NCBI RefSeq assembly: GCF_001577835.2
Contig: NC_029516.1
Coordinates: 49,015,766-49,079,765 of the forward strand
DNA from: Coturnix japonica
Lineage: Eukaryota; Chordata; Aves; Galliformes; Phasianidae
Reading direction: 5' to 3'
Length of the DNA stretch: 64,000 bases
Shown here: in pieces, positions 11,615 through 26,723 of the stretch
Numbering within the stretch: the first letter of the stretch is position 1
Layout of the letters: every line of letters starts with the position of its first letter
Translations under genes and position numbers: made by a program
Notes under the pieces: model-generated
The model's database searches: none
Told to the model about the DNA's origin: nothing
What the model saw: the letters and a program-made list of their open reading frames with translations, nothing else

Positions 11615-12360
11615 GACCTACGCAGCCACGCAGCCCGCCCGCACGGCACCCTCCCCCTCCATCGGCGATTACAAAACTGCCATGCAGGCGGGCACGGCGG
11701 GGCTGTTTGTTCGTTATTCCTAACCAGTGTTTGTTTAGAAGGTCGGAACTCCCCTCTCCGAGCGGCCCGCAGCCCCGTCTCTCGTCCCCGACCCCCGACA
11801 GGGCTGTGGTACCGAGCAGCAAGGCAGCCCGCCGCCGGCTCCCGCTCCCCGCAGCCCTCCCTCACGGGTTTCGTAACCGCCGCTCCCCGAGCCGTGCCCG
11901 CTGCAGGCTGGGCCACAGCCGCGGTCTGCAGAGCCCTGGGATAAAGCACAGCCTGCTGCCTCGTTAGGCCGTCGGGCTGTGCTTCAGAAGCGGAAGGGAG
12001 GTGAAGAATGTATTAAGGTGTGTAAGCTACGGAGGCTCTGTGAGCAAGAAGGGAAATACGGCCATGGTTAATCAAGGATAATCTTGCTCACCTCACTGCT
12101 CTCCTGCAGGAAAGCTGCTGAAGGAGCACTGTATGCTCGTGTAGTGCAGGCCGTGAGAACAAAATCAAAAGGGAAGAGTCAGAAAAGGATAACAACAGTG
12201 TGACATGCTAGGAGCTGAGCATGAAGTACATACATGAAGTATACAATGCGTTAAGAACTAGGAGTGCTTTTCAGTTCTTAGCATTGCTGTATGCTGCTGT
12301 GTGGTACATACTGACAAACGCGGACTGTTCATGAAAGGGCAGCGGGGTGGGAAGCATAAC

Positions 12361-12658
12361 CACAGAATGGTTTGGGTTGGAAGAGACCTTAAAGATAATC
12401 TATTGCAACCCCCTGCCATGGGCAGGGCCGCCACCCCACAGCTCAGCTGCCCAGGGCCCCATCCAACCTGGCCTTGAGCACCTCCAGGGATGGGGCACCA
12501 CAGCTTCTCTGGCAGCCGTGCCAGTGCCTCACTGCTCTCTGAGTAAAGAATTGCTTCCTAACAACTAACCTAAACCTCCTCTCTTTTAGTTTAAAACCGT
12601 TCCCCTTTGTCCTATCACTATCTACCCATGTAAAAAGCTGATTTCCATCCTGCCTCTA
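12361..12658 (-). mobile_element. CR1 LINE 3' fragment
   Basis: It begins with CACAGAATGG and TTGGAAGAGACCTTAAAGAT, the reverse complement of the CR1 3' tail. It continues with the standard CR1 text on the plus strand (GGCCCCATCCAACCTGG, CCTTGAGCACCTCCAGGGAT). It is 5'-truncated and non-coding. It lies in the short gap between the divergent CRY1 and MTERF2 promoters. Confidence 0.93.
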
Positions 12659-12789
12659 AGCTCTGTAATATACATAACTAAGAGACCGCGCCACGCAGCG
12701 CATTCACCGCACCCTAAGAACAAATTGCGCCAAGACATCAACTACAGCACGCTTAATCTACGGCAGATACCCGCACCCCGCAGCCGGCC

Positions 12790-12960
12790 CTCAGCGCGCC
12801 ATGGCGGCAGGGCGGCTCCGCACGCCCCGACCACATGGTATGGTACGTTCCGTTCGTTCCGTTCCGCTCCGCCCCGCTCCGCCCGCTGTCAGGGGTCGGG
12901 CCCGGTGCGGCCGAGCAGCGCTCAGCGGGAGGCAGGTCAGGCGCGGGGCGGCGGGGCTGT
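12790..12960 (+). promoter_or_regulatory. MTERF2: Probable MTERF2 promoter and non-coding first exon (small CpG island)
   Basis: A compact CpG-rich block contains CCATGGCGGCAG (YY1-like ATGGCGGC core at 12801-12808) and GC boxes. CAG|GTCAGG at 12935/12936 could serve as the exon 1 donor, joining to the acceptor before the coding exon at 15446. YY1 sites are common at promoters of nuclear genes for mitochondrial proteins. The start site, the donor and any intermediate exon are inferred, because MTERF2 needs an upstream exon and this is the only CpG-rich block upstream on that side. Confidence 0.55.
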
Positions 12961-13048
12961 GTGTGAGGGAGAGGTGGTGCTGGAGGGGGTGCAGCTGGGG
13001 GAAAGACAGCAGTCCGTCTGGGCTGCCTTGTACAGCATTCTGTGTTTC

Positions 13049-13140
13049 TGCATGGAACATAGAATCATAGAATGGCCTGCGTTGAAAAGGGCCACAGTGA
13101 TCATCTAGTTTCAACCCCCCTGCTATGTGCTGGGTCACCA
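13049..13140 (-). mobile_element. CR1 LINE 3'-end remnant
   Basis: AACATAGAATCATAGAATGG starts a short reverse-oriented CR1 tail. The match continues through GAAAAGGGCCACAGTGATCA and fades near TGGGTCACC. It lies in the presumed first intron of MTERF2. Confidence 0.88.
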
Positions 13141-15445
13141 TCTTCGTTATCACTGAGGAAAAAATGACTGTGATGCCAAACAAATTTCCAGACAACCTAA
13201 AGCTTCTCTCAAACAAGCTTAGCAAGAATTTCCATGTTGGATTTTGGAAGAGCAGAGTTTACTGTAGCAGAATTTGGCCTTGTTTTTAAAAAGCTCCATA
13301 ACTAATCGGTAAGATGACTCTCTATTGTAAGTAACTGCATTACTCACAAGGCAATTTTGCCTAACAGCTGGATTACGCATCAAAATAAAAGTCATGGTTA
13401 GTTATTTTCCAGCTTTGTACTTTGGAAGTATCACCTGATATACCCCAAACAGTTTTAACAATAGTTTATTTAGATGGCAGTTTCCAGCTGAGCTAAAGTA
13501 CTAATGCAGAGAGCCCTGACCCTTCAGAGACTGCTTACTCTGGCTGGACCCAGTGAATAGAATAGAACCACTCAGTTCTCTCACAGGCAGTTGTGTCACT
13601 TCCTATGTAGGAGAGGCTTCAGTTTTCAGTCCTGGTGAAAGTCATTTTTTCAGGGTACAAAAGGAGCAACACTGGAAAAATCTGTGTCTTACCTGCACTT
13701 TGGGGTGCTTTCATAGCTACTTGGAGAAGCAGTGCTAGAGCTCACTGGGCAGCGCTTCTCAAGCCACAAAGTGTATGAAGATAAAGCCATTATACCTGGA
13801 GTTACGGCATATGGCTTCATTGAGCTGTGAGGCCTTTCCTCACAAACTTGAAATACAGCTAACAACCAAGTAACTGATGAACAGCTTTCTGCTAACAACA
13901 AGCTTTAATGTAGTTCAGCATTTTCTATGTCTTAATCTATTAGATTATGATGTGGCAACATAATAAAAGTGCAGCCACTAGAAACTGAAAAACATCAACT
14001 TAAAAGCAACGATACATATTATTGACAAAAAAGTATTTTACCATTAGAAAATGTTTAACCATGCCTGAAGTTCTGTCACTTTGGTTCCCTAAACAAACTA
14101 CTTTTGTGTATTTTCTTGAAAGATGGGATAGAAATCAGACTGTAAGGATTTCATGTAGCTGTTCTGCATGAAACTTCTTGATATATGTTATGCAAGAGAT
14201 CGGACTGGGTGATTGTAGCAGTCTTTTCTGTCTAAAAAGTAAAAAAGAAAAACCAACACAATAAGCCTTACTTAATACTCAGTGGGTACTTCTGGAAGCA
14301 CAATATGCTTTGGGAGAGGTGAATGTGGCTGTATAAATAGGATTGTCCAATACACAACTTAATTGTATCTTCTTTCCCCCTTTTGATTTAGAGCAATTTT
14401 CAGCATGTTAACAGCAGCAGCAATTAGGTCAAGCATTTCAGAGACCAGAGGTTCTCACTTCCACCTCGGTGCTTCCCAAAGGTTGTTACAAAACCACCCC
14501 CTAGGAAGTTAAGGATACACTCGGTGATATCTGTGCATGCATGGCTGCCGCTGCAGCTCCTCCAGCTGTGTCAGAGCAGGTGGCACTGCCTGTGCTGTTC
14601 ATGATACCTGGCACTCAGCGCCAGCAAAGCTGCCCCACTGGGTTACCCACAGCTGCATGGCGGCCGTGCGCCCATCCAAAGGGTTGCACAATGGCTCTGG
14701 GCCCTCTGGCCCAGCAGGAACATACAGCACAGGAGAAGTAAGCTCGAAGATGTGGCACTGCTTGCTTCCCCGCAAATATCAGGGTGATTACTTAGCCCCA
14801 GTTAACAGATTCAGCTAATGAAAAATGTCTTGGTACACAAGTGGGTTTGATGATTTTTTTCTTTAATTGCAAGGAGAATGAGTTGGTAAGGCAATTAGGA
14901 TGTGAACTGCTACTGAAGAAACACCTGAGAGGGATATGACACATGAAGGAACATGTCATGCTCTAAACAATCCCCGAGCAGTTAAGCAAATACATTCAAA
15001 AGAGCTAAGAAATATGTTTTAAGCTGCATTTTTGTTTTGTTTTGTTTTTATTCATTTAGTAGAATTGCTGTCAAATTAAATTGCATATAACATTTTTCCA
15101 CTGCAGTGTGAGTGAGCTGTAACACCGTCACTTGCAGGAAATAGCTGACAGCTTTGTTCTTGTATGACTGCAGCATATCACGGACAGAGTGCTGCCCCCA
15201 CAGCAGCACAGCTGCATCTACATGTTATGTTGTGGTGAGGCATCAACCAGAATATTAACCTTTCAGAAGTCTTTTCTTTCCCTTCTGCACAAAAGCTGAT
15301 TTTATTTTTTTCCAATAACAAAAATACTGTTAAGAGCAATTTCTTATGCCAGCTCAGTCTAAACATCAATGGCTCTGAGAATGTTATGAGGTATAATTTG
15401 TGTCTTCAATGTGTTTTCAAAGCATTGTTTTCCCTTTCTGCATAG
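13141..15445 (+). other. MTERF2: Presumed MTERF2 intron
   Basis: AT-rich single-copy sequence ends in a strong acceptor: TTTTCCCTTTCTGCATAG at 15428-15445. I see no repeat beyond the CR1 remnant at its left and no credible coding exon. Confidence 0.55.
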
Positions 15446-15456
15446 GGCTGCATTCC

Positions 15457-16644
15457 ATGATGTTGAGAGGAGTTGCTCACAGCGCAAAAGATACAGTTAC
15501 ATTTCTGCTGGCAAGATCTCACTACAGTAGCCCTGGGTTGTGGTTTGGGCCTGAGGTAACAAACAGAAGCTTCTTAATTCATTCAACATATACAATCGAT
15601 ACAAAGTCGAGACAGGAAAATCAAAAAACCATTGAGGACCTCCACAGATTGTCGGTTGATATTAAGAAGATACGCAGAGTAAAGGAATGGGTTCTCCTCC
15701 AGGAGGTGGCCTATGTTACAGAAACGGCCAGAATTCTACAAGAAATGGGTGCGGATAAACCTGCTATAGCCAGCATCTTGGAACGCTGCCCACAGGCAAT
15801 GCTGCTTAGCCCTGAGGAGCTGAACTCTCAAAGAGCTCTGTGGCAACTGGTGTGCCAGAAGGAAAACCAGCTGATTAAATTAATAGAGCAGTTTCCAGAT
15901 TCTTTCTTCACTACTGGGTATCACGAGAACCAGAAAGCAAATATTTTATTTTTTCAGGAACTGGGACTTAAGAATAATATAATCACCAGGTTCTTGACAA
16001 GCGCACCCAGTATCTTCCAAAATCCAGCTGAGAAAAACAAACGTGTGATAGAGACATTACAAAGAAGCTATTTGAGTTTAGGAGGTTCTGATGCAAATAT
16101 GAAGATCTGGATACTGAAGTTACTGAGCCAAAATCCATTTGTTTTGTTAAGTACCTCCTCGGCAATTCAGGAAAACTTGGAGTTTCTGCAAAAGAGTAAT
16201 TTCAGTGACCACGAAGTCCTACAGCTGCTGTCCAAACTTAAAGGTTTTATTTTCCAGCTTACACCCTCCACCATGCAGAAGAGCATACTTTTTTCCAAAG
16301 ATGTCTTTAAGTGCAACGATCAAGAATTCAAACGATTGGTGCTGAAATGCCCAGCCCTTCTCTACTATTCTGTGCCAATTTTGGAAGAAAGACTTGAGGG
16401 GCTGCTGAAGGAAGGAATTTCTATAGCACAGATTAGAGAGACACCAATGGTGCTGGAGCTGACAACCCAAATCATTCAGTACAGGATTAAAAAACTCTCT
16501 GCTTTGGGTTACAATATAAAGAGTGGAAATCTAGAACACCTGAATGGGACTAAGAAAGATTTTGAAGCCAATTATGGTAAGATACAATCAAAGAAGGAGA
16601 GACCCATGTTTAATCCTGTTGCTCCTCTAAATACTGAAGATTAA
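15457..16644 (+). CDS. MTERF2: Transcription termination factor 2, mitochondrial (mTERF family), complete
   Basis: MTERF2 is a mitochondrial nucleoid-associated mTERF-fold protein that supports mtDNA transcription and respiratory function. The 395-residue product matches human MTERF2 (about 385 aa) closely from residue 58 on. Shared landmarks are [12 protein letters not shown] (69-80), ASILERCP (105-112), [11 protein letters not shown] (141-151), FFQELGLKN (165-173), LKLLSQNPF (220-228), [12 protein letters not shown] (257-268), [13 protein letters not shown] (295-307) and the C-terminal [11 protein letters not shown] (382-392). The repeated LL/P helical units are typical mTERF repeats. The N-terminus, with R4, K11 and R20 and no acidic residue until 33, fits a mitochondrial presequence. 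The start is the first ATG after the acceptor at 15445; frames upstream of it are intronic. A second ATG follows immediately. It is divergent from CRY1 and convergent with TMEM263. Single-exon coding matches the human gene. Confidence 0.97.
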   Translation: MMLRGVAHSAKDTVTFLLARSHYSSPGLWFGPEVTNRSFLIHSTYTIDTKSRQENQKTIEDLHRLSVDIKKIRRVKEWVLLQEVAYVTETARILQEMGADKPAIASILERCPQAMLLSPEELNSQRALWQLVCQKENQLIKLIEQFPDSFFTTGYHENQKANILFFQELGLKNNIITRFLTSAPSIFQNPAEKNKRVIETLQRSYLSLGGSDANMKIWILKLLSQNPFVLLSTSSAIQENLEFLQKSNFSDHEVLQLLSKLKGFIFQLTPSTMQKSILFSKDVFKCNDQEFKRLVLKCPALLYYSVPILEERLEGLLKEGISIAQIRETPMVLELTTQIIQYRIKKLSALGYNIKSGNLEHLNGTKKDFEANYGKIQSKKERPMFNPVAPLNTED

Positions 16645-17725
16645 TTTGAAGACTGTACTTAAAATTATGCAGTAGGGAATGATCAAAGAGAAAAGAGGTT
16701 TGGGTTCTTTGATAAGAGTTGAAGCACAAGTCATCTTAACCAGACTGCAGTCTTATGTTGTCCTTTGCTGCGGAGCGGACTTTATGCACAACTTCATTAT
16801 AAAACTGCAGCTTTTAATGCTGGTTATGAGAAAGGTTGATTAATCCTTTACATAAGGATTTTTTTTTTCCCCCAGGGAGCATCTTGCATATCTTTTTGGT
16901 TCCAATTTCCTTATCTGCCTTGCCTCTAGCTTCTGTGGCTTTTCAGCTCCATCACTGTGCTGTCCGTGGTAGTGCTTAGCGTAATCTTTATCTGAGGGAG
17001 AGAAAAGGAGGATTATTTTGCCAGTAATATTAATCCACCCACTGGTCCGCTGCCTTTGGAGGTGTATATCGAGTTCCATTCCTCATTGCTGCAGGAAGTG
17101 GCTCCAGCTCCTGCATCCTGAATTGAAGAATTGAAGCAGACCTGACTTTTGGGTGGCAGGACCCAGATAGAGCACAGCTGAAAACAGGCAGGACATAGCA
17201 TTTGCATTTAGCTGCTGCTACTGTGATACCCTCGTGTGTTCATTTACAAACCATAATGGGGAGAAACTACAAGGCAACCTCCTTGAAATTTCCATGACTT
17301 CAGAAACTGGCTCCTTTGGCAAAAGGATGGGGGGCAAAAGGACATATACTTATTGCTGTTACGTGGTTGTTCATTTCTTTTCTAGCAAGGCATGGGGAGA
17401 GAAAAGGCTATGGAGTGACTTAAACAAGTCTCACGTGACTGGAGGAGAAAGGGAAAAGTCCCATTTTTGTATGGGTATAACAGAACTAGAGTCTGAGCAT
17501 GCTGGTGATTAAAAGCGACCATCAGATTTGCAAACAGCTGCCATAGTTTCTAAATATATGGGTGATGGTTTCTCATGTATCACTGTAATAGTTGACAAGT
17601 GCTGGCTTTTAAAATAACGCCTGTCCTACAGTGTTTAAGTGCTTAGCTTTTTAAAATTTATTTTAATTTATGGGTTGTGAATAATAATAAAAAATAGTAG
17701 CACCATTAAAGATCCGCTCAATAAA
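16645..17725 (+). other. MTERF2: MTERF2 3' UTR (approximate)
   Basis: After the TAA stop about 1.05 kb of AT-rich sequence carries no canonical AATAAA until a cluster near 17.69 kb. The end is therefore inferred from that cluster. No repeat or other gene is visible in it. Confidence 0.5.
17686..17725 (+). terminator. MTERF2: Cluster of MTERF2 polyadenylation signals
   Basis: AATAAA at 17686-17691, ATTAAA at 17705-17710 and AATAAA at 17720-17725 form a tight cluster, the first canonical one downstream of the MTERF2 stop. Use is inferred. Confidence 0.5.
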
Positions 17726-20700
17726 ATTAGGATCAGCAATATTACACATAGAAAACAAAGGTAGACTTTCCTAAGCAGCTATTCTATACAGATTCCCCTT
17801 TGGCATCAGGAGCTAAACCAGACACACGCCCACCACAGGCCATCCAAATCCAGGGCTCCTTCTGTTGAAAAGGAGCTTTAAAATGCAGAGGAATGGAGGT
17901 ACTGAATGACGTATTTAGAAAGTGAGCTGCAAGGCGATGCCACACAGCCTGCCACATTAATTAGTGCAAAATCTGGTCAGAGCCGTGACAGGATGCCAGC
18001 AGGTCACGGAGGTGAGCACCCCCTGACCAGAGCACATGTGGTGGCAGCTAGAATTCAAGTGACACCGCCAGCAGGCACCATAGACATTCAGCTGCCTTAC
18101 TAAGCCATTTCTTGGCTGACTCTTCAAAACACACGATTGATTTAAAAGAGGGAGCAGGGAAGACAGCCATATGAGAAGATTGCAGCAGCAAGATCACCAT
18201 ATTTCAATTCAAAACCCTCCATCCCTTGGACACAAGGGGGCATTTCAGCTTTCTGGAGGTATTCATAATACCATCTACTGTAATGCTGAGCCCCAGAAAC
18301 AAGCAGTCATTCAGGATGAAAAGAAAATTGAGACATAAGAAAATGCTTTCCATAGAGAGTTCTAACATTTCTACTGGTGTCTGGCTTTAAAATTCCTACT
18401 AGCTACTGCTATTCTCATCATGTAAAGTACTCCCAGTAGCAATGGAAGAAATACGTCACTTTCCTGTTTCCTCAGCAGTCACTGCCAGATATTGCAAATG
18501 CTTTTTCCCTTCTGCAAGTTTCAAAACAAAAGCATTAAGACTCCTTTTCTATACCAGCTGGCCAAAACTCATTCAGCCCTTCATCCATAACTACACCTGG
18601 GGCCCGTCTCTCTGCTCTTCCCAAGTGTATTCAATAACAAAACCTCAGGTAAGCCTTTGATTACCAAAACATTACTCAGTAACTGCTGCAGTGCTGAAAT
18701 CCTCTTCTTAATCTCTGATGTTATAGTGAACGTAAACCAGTTTACACCGTTGAAGTTTTGCACATAAATCATAGAATCATTAACACTGGAAATGGCCATT
18801 AGGATCACCCAGTCCAACCAACAGCCCATCCCCACCATGCCCACCTACCATGTCCCTCAGTGCCACATCCACAGTTCTGTAACACCTGCAGGGACGGTGA
18901 CTGCACCACCTCCCTGGGCAGCCTGTGCCACTGCAGCACCGCGCTTTCTGGGAAGAAATTGTTCCTAATATCCAATCTGAGCCTCTCCTGCTACAACTTG
19001 AGGCCATTCCCTCTCATCTTACTGCTGTTACCTGGGAGAAGAGGCCAATCCCCATCTTGCTACAGTCTACTCACTCAAAGTCTCTGGCCCAGCCTTTCTT
19101 TGCAGAACTAGCAGTCATGCATACAAATTATCTTCCTAAGCATTTCCCCTTTTGAAATGGGGGCTGGGAAGGCGAGTTTTTAAAAAGTTCCATATTCTGT
19201 TCAGCTTCCTACGATCTTAAAAGCGGGTATCGCCAACCCGCGGATCCCAGAACTATATAACAAAAAACCAAACAGTGGAGATTATTTTGCATTGTGTCTA
19301 CGCACAACCAACATGACAATGAAGTATGAGTTTTGTTAACAGCAGTTTGGTGCTATTCAGGTGCAGACTGCCCCGGCCTCGAATGCAGCATGAGGATTCA
19401 GATGTAAGCATTTAATGACCCACCTTTCTTCGCAAAGTAACTAAGGAAGCTTTCAGTAAGTCTGAAACAGCAACAATTTAATGTTTCACAAGTGTCAGGA
19501 CAGAGTCAGAACAAGTTCTTAAGACAGGGCCTTCTTAAGCAAATGGAAAATAACACAGAATACAGGAAGAAGCTCTTCTCCAAAACTAAAACCATATGCC
19601 ACGGTAAAGCATTTCAGTTACAAGATTCAGAAGTAATAACTACAACACATGCTAAGAACAAAACACATCAAAGCAGGTGGCAACCTTGTACAGTTCTAAC
19701 ATGGCGTCTCTCCTAACATGCTTGTTCTGCAGCAGGTTTCATAGCATAAAAATTAAAGAATGACATAAAAAAGGGGTGGGGTGGGGGGGTGGTAAAACAA
19801 GTTCAATGTCTGAGCGTTCAGAAAACAGTGAAGGGTTTGGTTGAGTGTTACAAATCTTGCTGTGCTCCAAACCAGCTGATACACAGTGCTCACTGGTAGT
19901 GCCCTGGGGTACACTGGAAACTGCACTAGGCTCACAGTTATTTACTGCAGCTCCACTGCTGCTGGTGTCTGAGGTGCTCATTCCTGCAGCTATGTGGGAT
20001 CTTCAAACTATGCAGCATTCTGTGCTGTCACCTTCTGGCTATAAAAGTAGTAAGGATTGCATTTATTGCTTGACTTTACCTCATTACACACCTGCAGCAG
20101 TTTGGAGATAAGCAACTGGTGCAACTAACGAAGGGAGCAGAAGTCCACCTGCTGGGTTTTGCTCTCCCGATTGCCCCAGTCGTTAAACCTAGTAATACAC
20201 CATCATTACTGATAGCCAGTATAGCTGTTCCAGACTGCAGCTGAAGTACCAATGGCTCAGAAGACAGGGTTACCGCTGTACCATCACGTGCACAGTTTAC
20301 TTTCAACAACCATGAACACAGGAGCAAGTTTTAGACACGTGATATACTTTTGCTTTTCTTTAATCTCTAAGAAGTCTCTATATATCCTCGCACAACCACA
20401 GCTACCTGAAAAGTAAGCTTACAAGCTTGGAAGTTTTTGGAAGGAACACAACTTCTTAGAAAATACTGCATATACAATGTTCACAGCCTTCTTGTTTGCG
20501 AAGTCAGCACACACACATAAAGATCACCAGAGGCTTCTACTTTAAGGCAACCTCAAGCTGTGTCCTTGGAGTGTATTTGGCCTCACACACTGTGGAGGAC
20601 CTACAGATGTTCCCGTATGAGGAGTGTCAAAGTTTGGCATTTGTCAGTATACAGCTTTTTTTCTTTAAAGGGCGCTCACATGCCATTTTTGGTTTGAATC

Positions 20701-21160
20701 AAAGTACTGCATTCTACTCAGAATGCAAGGAATGAGATAAAGATGTAGTGAAAAAAATCTTGCATCCATTTGAACAGAGCAAGAAGCTAACCTGGCACAT
20801 CAAGGAGCTGAGACAACAGCTTTGCTGGTTCTTCAGTGGTTTCCAGCTACACAAAGCAATTTTTTCAAGTCACACAGCTGTGTTAGATGACCACAGCCAC
20901 CTGCTCAGTTTCCGCTAAGCCATCATTATTTTCTGGTGTCTCTCAGAAGCTGATTAAAGCAAGTTTCCACTTGCAGTAGACAGATGCCTATCATTAAATA
21001 CACCTGAGATTTAGCAATCTTGTATTCAGTAAAAACTGAGTAAGTTTCAGGTATCATTCTCTGAAGCTTGTTCAATGAACTGCACAGAAACAACAGAACA
21101 GCACTTTACGAAGCTTCACCTAATAGAGAGGTTCTTTTCTAATAAGGCATTAAGTTAGAT
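17726..21160. other. Convergent intergenic region between MTERF2 and TMEM263
   Basis: Mostly single-copy sequence with one CR1 copy (18.77-19.06 kb). Short open frames near 19.7-20.3 kb on the minus strand do not match a protein I recognise. Part of this stretch may belong to a long TMEM263 3' UTR, since another AATAAA (minus strand) occurs at 20062-20067. Confidence 0.6.
18768..19062 (-). mobile_element. CR1 LINE 3' fragment
   Basis: ATCATAGAATCATTAACACT marks a reverse-oriented CR1 tail. It is followed by CR1 text such as CCCATCCCCACCATGCCCAC, CATGTCCCTCAGTGCCACAT and CTCCCTGGGCAGCCTGTGCC. It resembles the copy at 41.13 kb and belongs to a different subgroup from the copy at 12.36 kb. Confidence 0.93.
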
Positions 21161-21166
21161 TTTATT
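21161..21166 (-). terminator. TMEM263: Candidate TMEM263 polyadenylation signal
   Basis: TTTATT on the plus strand is AATAAA on the minus strand, 590 nt past the TMEM263 stop. A second candidate at 20062-20067 would give a 3' UTR of about 1.7 kb. Which one is used cannot be told from sequence. Confidence 0.4.
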
Positions 21167-21756
21167 ATCCCTTGTACCACTCTGTCAAACTTTCTCACCT
21201 CCCATCCCCCTCTCATTTTCAATCTGTTTGCTTCCAGTTTGGAATGGCAGAGTGCAGTCACTGAAAACTGTCAGGCTGCCTGCAAGTACTGTTTCCTAAC
21301 TGTAACTATTGAAGCACATCCCACGGTGCCATTACACAGCTCAAGGATCCTTAGCAGGAGGATGTGGAAGCCACTGGGGACAGTAAGTGGCACCTCATCA
21401 AACTGACTGTACGGCAGATTATCAACTTAAGTTTCTATGTTCACATTTCAGTCCAAAACTGCAGAAGACTTAGAGTACGTGAATATTCAAATACACATTA
21501 CCCCTTCAGACACACATACTCACTCCTATAGTTATCAAGTGTAACATTTCACCAGGTACAAAGCTTGAAACTAGGCCGTAACAAATCTTCAGATGCTGTG
21601 CTAGCCAAGCTTCTTCTGTCCTTTCCAGATGAAATCAGCCTTCTCTTCAGAAGACAGTGTCTAAGACACATGGCTTCTCATGGTCCAAATCTTAGCAGAT
21701 TTTAATGCCACCAATGTAATATTGTAGAAAATCAAGTACGTCTCTCAGTTTTGGCT

Positions 21757-24353
<2,597 letters not shown>

Positions 24354-24359
24354 TGTTAC

Positions 24360-26723
24360 CTAAAAAAATAAGTTCACGTATGCCGCAGATCTCTTCTGCC
24401 AAAGCAAAAATACAACCCATGAATCTAAAATTCATACAGCATCAGTTCCACAGACAAGGACTTTATTCTTCATCACTAGATAAGCTGGCATCAGCTGCTC
24501 AGTTACTGCATGTTTTATTATGAGACTGTGCTGCTGAACTCTTCAACCAGACTGAATACTTGAGGAGGAACCTTCCAGCAGGTCAGCAGCTTTGGCAAGA
24601 GCAGCCACACTGCACCACATGCACCTCAAGTGGCCACCACTGATCAACAGCTATGAAACAGATTAGCAAACATAGTGGTAGATGCTGGAAAAAAAACAGC
24701 AGCCTGCCTGTAAGATCCATTAGGACCTAGGAAGGAGCGGTTTAAATAAATGAGTCCTTGTGGGAGGATTTGAATAAAGGCCGGGAGAAAATCGACCAAA
24801 AAAACCAAAAAGGTGAAATAAACGTAATGAAAACACTCCAGATACCATGTGGTGACAGCAGCACAACTGGACTATTTTAACTATACACGAGCTTTCCAAT
24901 GAAAACATTTCAGAGACAGGTGATACTAAAACAAAACAAACAAAACCACACAAAACCCATCAAAAGCTGCTCCCTAGTGCAGCTCAACACCTTTCTACCT
25001 TCCTGCCTTGTCAGGGACTCCCTGTTTTCCTTCTCCCTGCATATATGCAGAAACCCTTGAGATCACTCAGTTCCCTCCTGGGCTCACTGACCACCACCAC
25101 AAGAACTGCAGCCCCTCCTGCCATGCCCATTTCTGCAGCTCAGGAGGGTGGATCCAGAAGGGATGAGGAGGCAGATGCACAACTCAAGGGTGGGAACACT
25201 CAACCTGGAAAAGAGCAGCTCAAACCCTCACACAGCAACTGTGAAGTCAAAACAGCGCAGAAAGAGCCAGCACCCACACGCTAAGTGACAGATAGATCTT
25301 TGCATGAGCAGGAAACCTAAACTGAACATTAATGAGTCTTCACAATCAGCCCTGAGGGGATCAGCTCACAGCTCAGGAAATATGGGAACAGCATCTACTG
25401 CCAGCACGATTTATCTGATGGCAATGGCAAGCAGGTGCCCTTCTGTCTTTTGATGTGGAAGCAGAGAAACAGGAAAGTGATTAACAGCACATCAATATGG
25501 GAGACTAAATACATGAAAGCTAAGAGGCAATCTGGAGAAAAGCAGTTATGTAATTCTTTGTTCTTTTATTTAATCACAACTCAGTGAGTTTGAAAAGAGC
25601 CTGACAGATTCCAGGGAGAAACAGAAGGGGAAGTGAGTTCTGAGAAAGGACCGGATTCAGCACCAAGCCATTTCTTTGCGGCTGTCTTCCCTACTAAAAA
25701 GAAACCTGGCCAGCCTTACTTCAAACAAAGGAAAAGTGGTGAAAATAATTTTCAAAATGACCCAAGGGAAACCCAAATGAATGAACACAGAGAATAACCT
25801 GTATTTATAAAGAGCTACCCCCTACAATGTGTCTGAATCCCCAACATCTAGTCTGCTTGCAGTTCCCAAAGAATCCCAGATGAAATTCACTGGTTCAACT
25901 TCCAAGAACTCTGTCAACAAGTCTTCACGAGATCATTGCTGTTTGAGTATTTTCTGCTGTCAAGAAGTTATTGGATTCAACAGCACTGACAGCAGGTACA
26001 GCCCCAGAGAAGGATCTTGGACCTGCTGTGCTAGCCATCATACAAGTATTCAATAAAGACTAGCCCTGTTCTGTGGAAAGAACTGGAATAAGGTAGGCAA
26101 ACAGGTAACATAGGGAAAAGACTGCTTCACAGCTGCCTGTAATCCAGGTTAGGACACTGTCAGATTGACTTACAGCTGCAAGCATAGAAACAAGTGAAGC
26201 AATGTATTGACAGGGGAGCTTCACAGCAGAGCTTCTTGTTTAGGGACACCTCCCCCATAAAAAAAACCAACAACAATAAAGAAACCCACAGCACTCCATA
26301 AAAGCAGTGACACATTCCCACCCCTTGCTACCTTCTGCAAAGAGCAAGGTCATGGAAATCTTGAATACAAGCTACTTTTTGAAAGGTAGAGCAGAATTTT
26401 ACACATCACTCACCTTCAACAACCTAACACAATCAGAACACCTTCCAAGCCACAGTAGTGCCTCACTCTCCTACAGCTCCATTGACTGCAGTGTCCTACT
26501 TCACATGGGTCAGGCACTGGTAACCTGTCGCTACAAGACCCCAGAAAGGCAGAAAGTCTTTTCTAGGTTTGTAAAAAGCAGCTAATGAAAACCAAGTCAC
26601 CCTTGGTGAGCTCCAGTCATCAGAAGGGGGGATTAATAACATTTTTTCTTTAAAAAACAGAGTCAGCAAATGGGTTCTGCTTTTCTGTCTTTTACAGAAC
26701 ACTATCACAGCGAAAGCACTCAC
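24360..26723 (-). other. TMEM263: TMEM263 intron in the 5' UTR
   Basis: About 2.4 kb without a recognisable repeat or gene. It is bounded on its 5' side by GTGAGTGC and on its 3' side by TTTTTTTAG. Confidence 0.65.

Noticed and set aside
10539-11949. Long Arg/Pro/Ala-rich open frames on both strands around CRY1 exon 1
   Set aside because: They are composition artefacts of the CpG island; the only frame with real protein similarity is the 52-codon CRY1 exon.
15400-15456. Extended N-terminus for MTERF2 using upstream codons (GTG at 15400 or ATG at 15409)
   Set aside because: These codons lie in the polypyrimidine tract and acceptor of the preceding intron (AG at 15444-15445), so they are not in the mature mRNA.
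19739-20327. Minus-strand frames rich in Ser/Val/Leu (for example EPLVLQLQSGTAILAISNDG), considered as a transcription-factor-derived pseudogene
   Set aside because: I could not match it to any protein. The pieces are short, in different frames, and may simply be TMEM263 3' UTR or flank.
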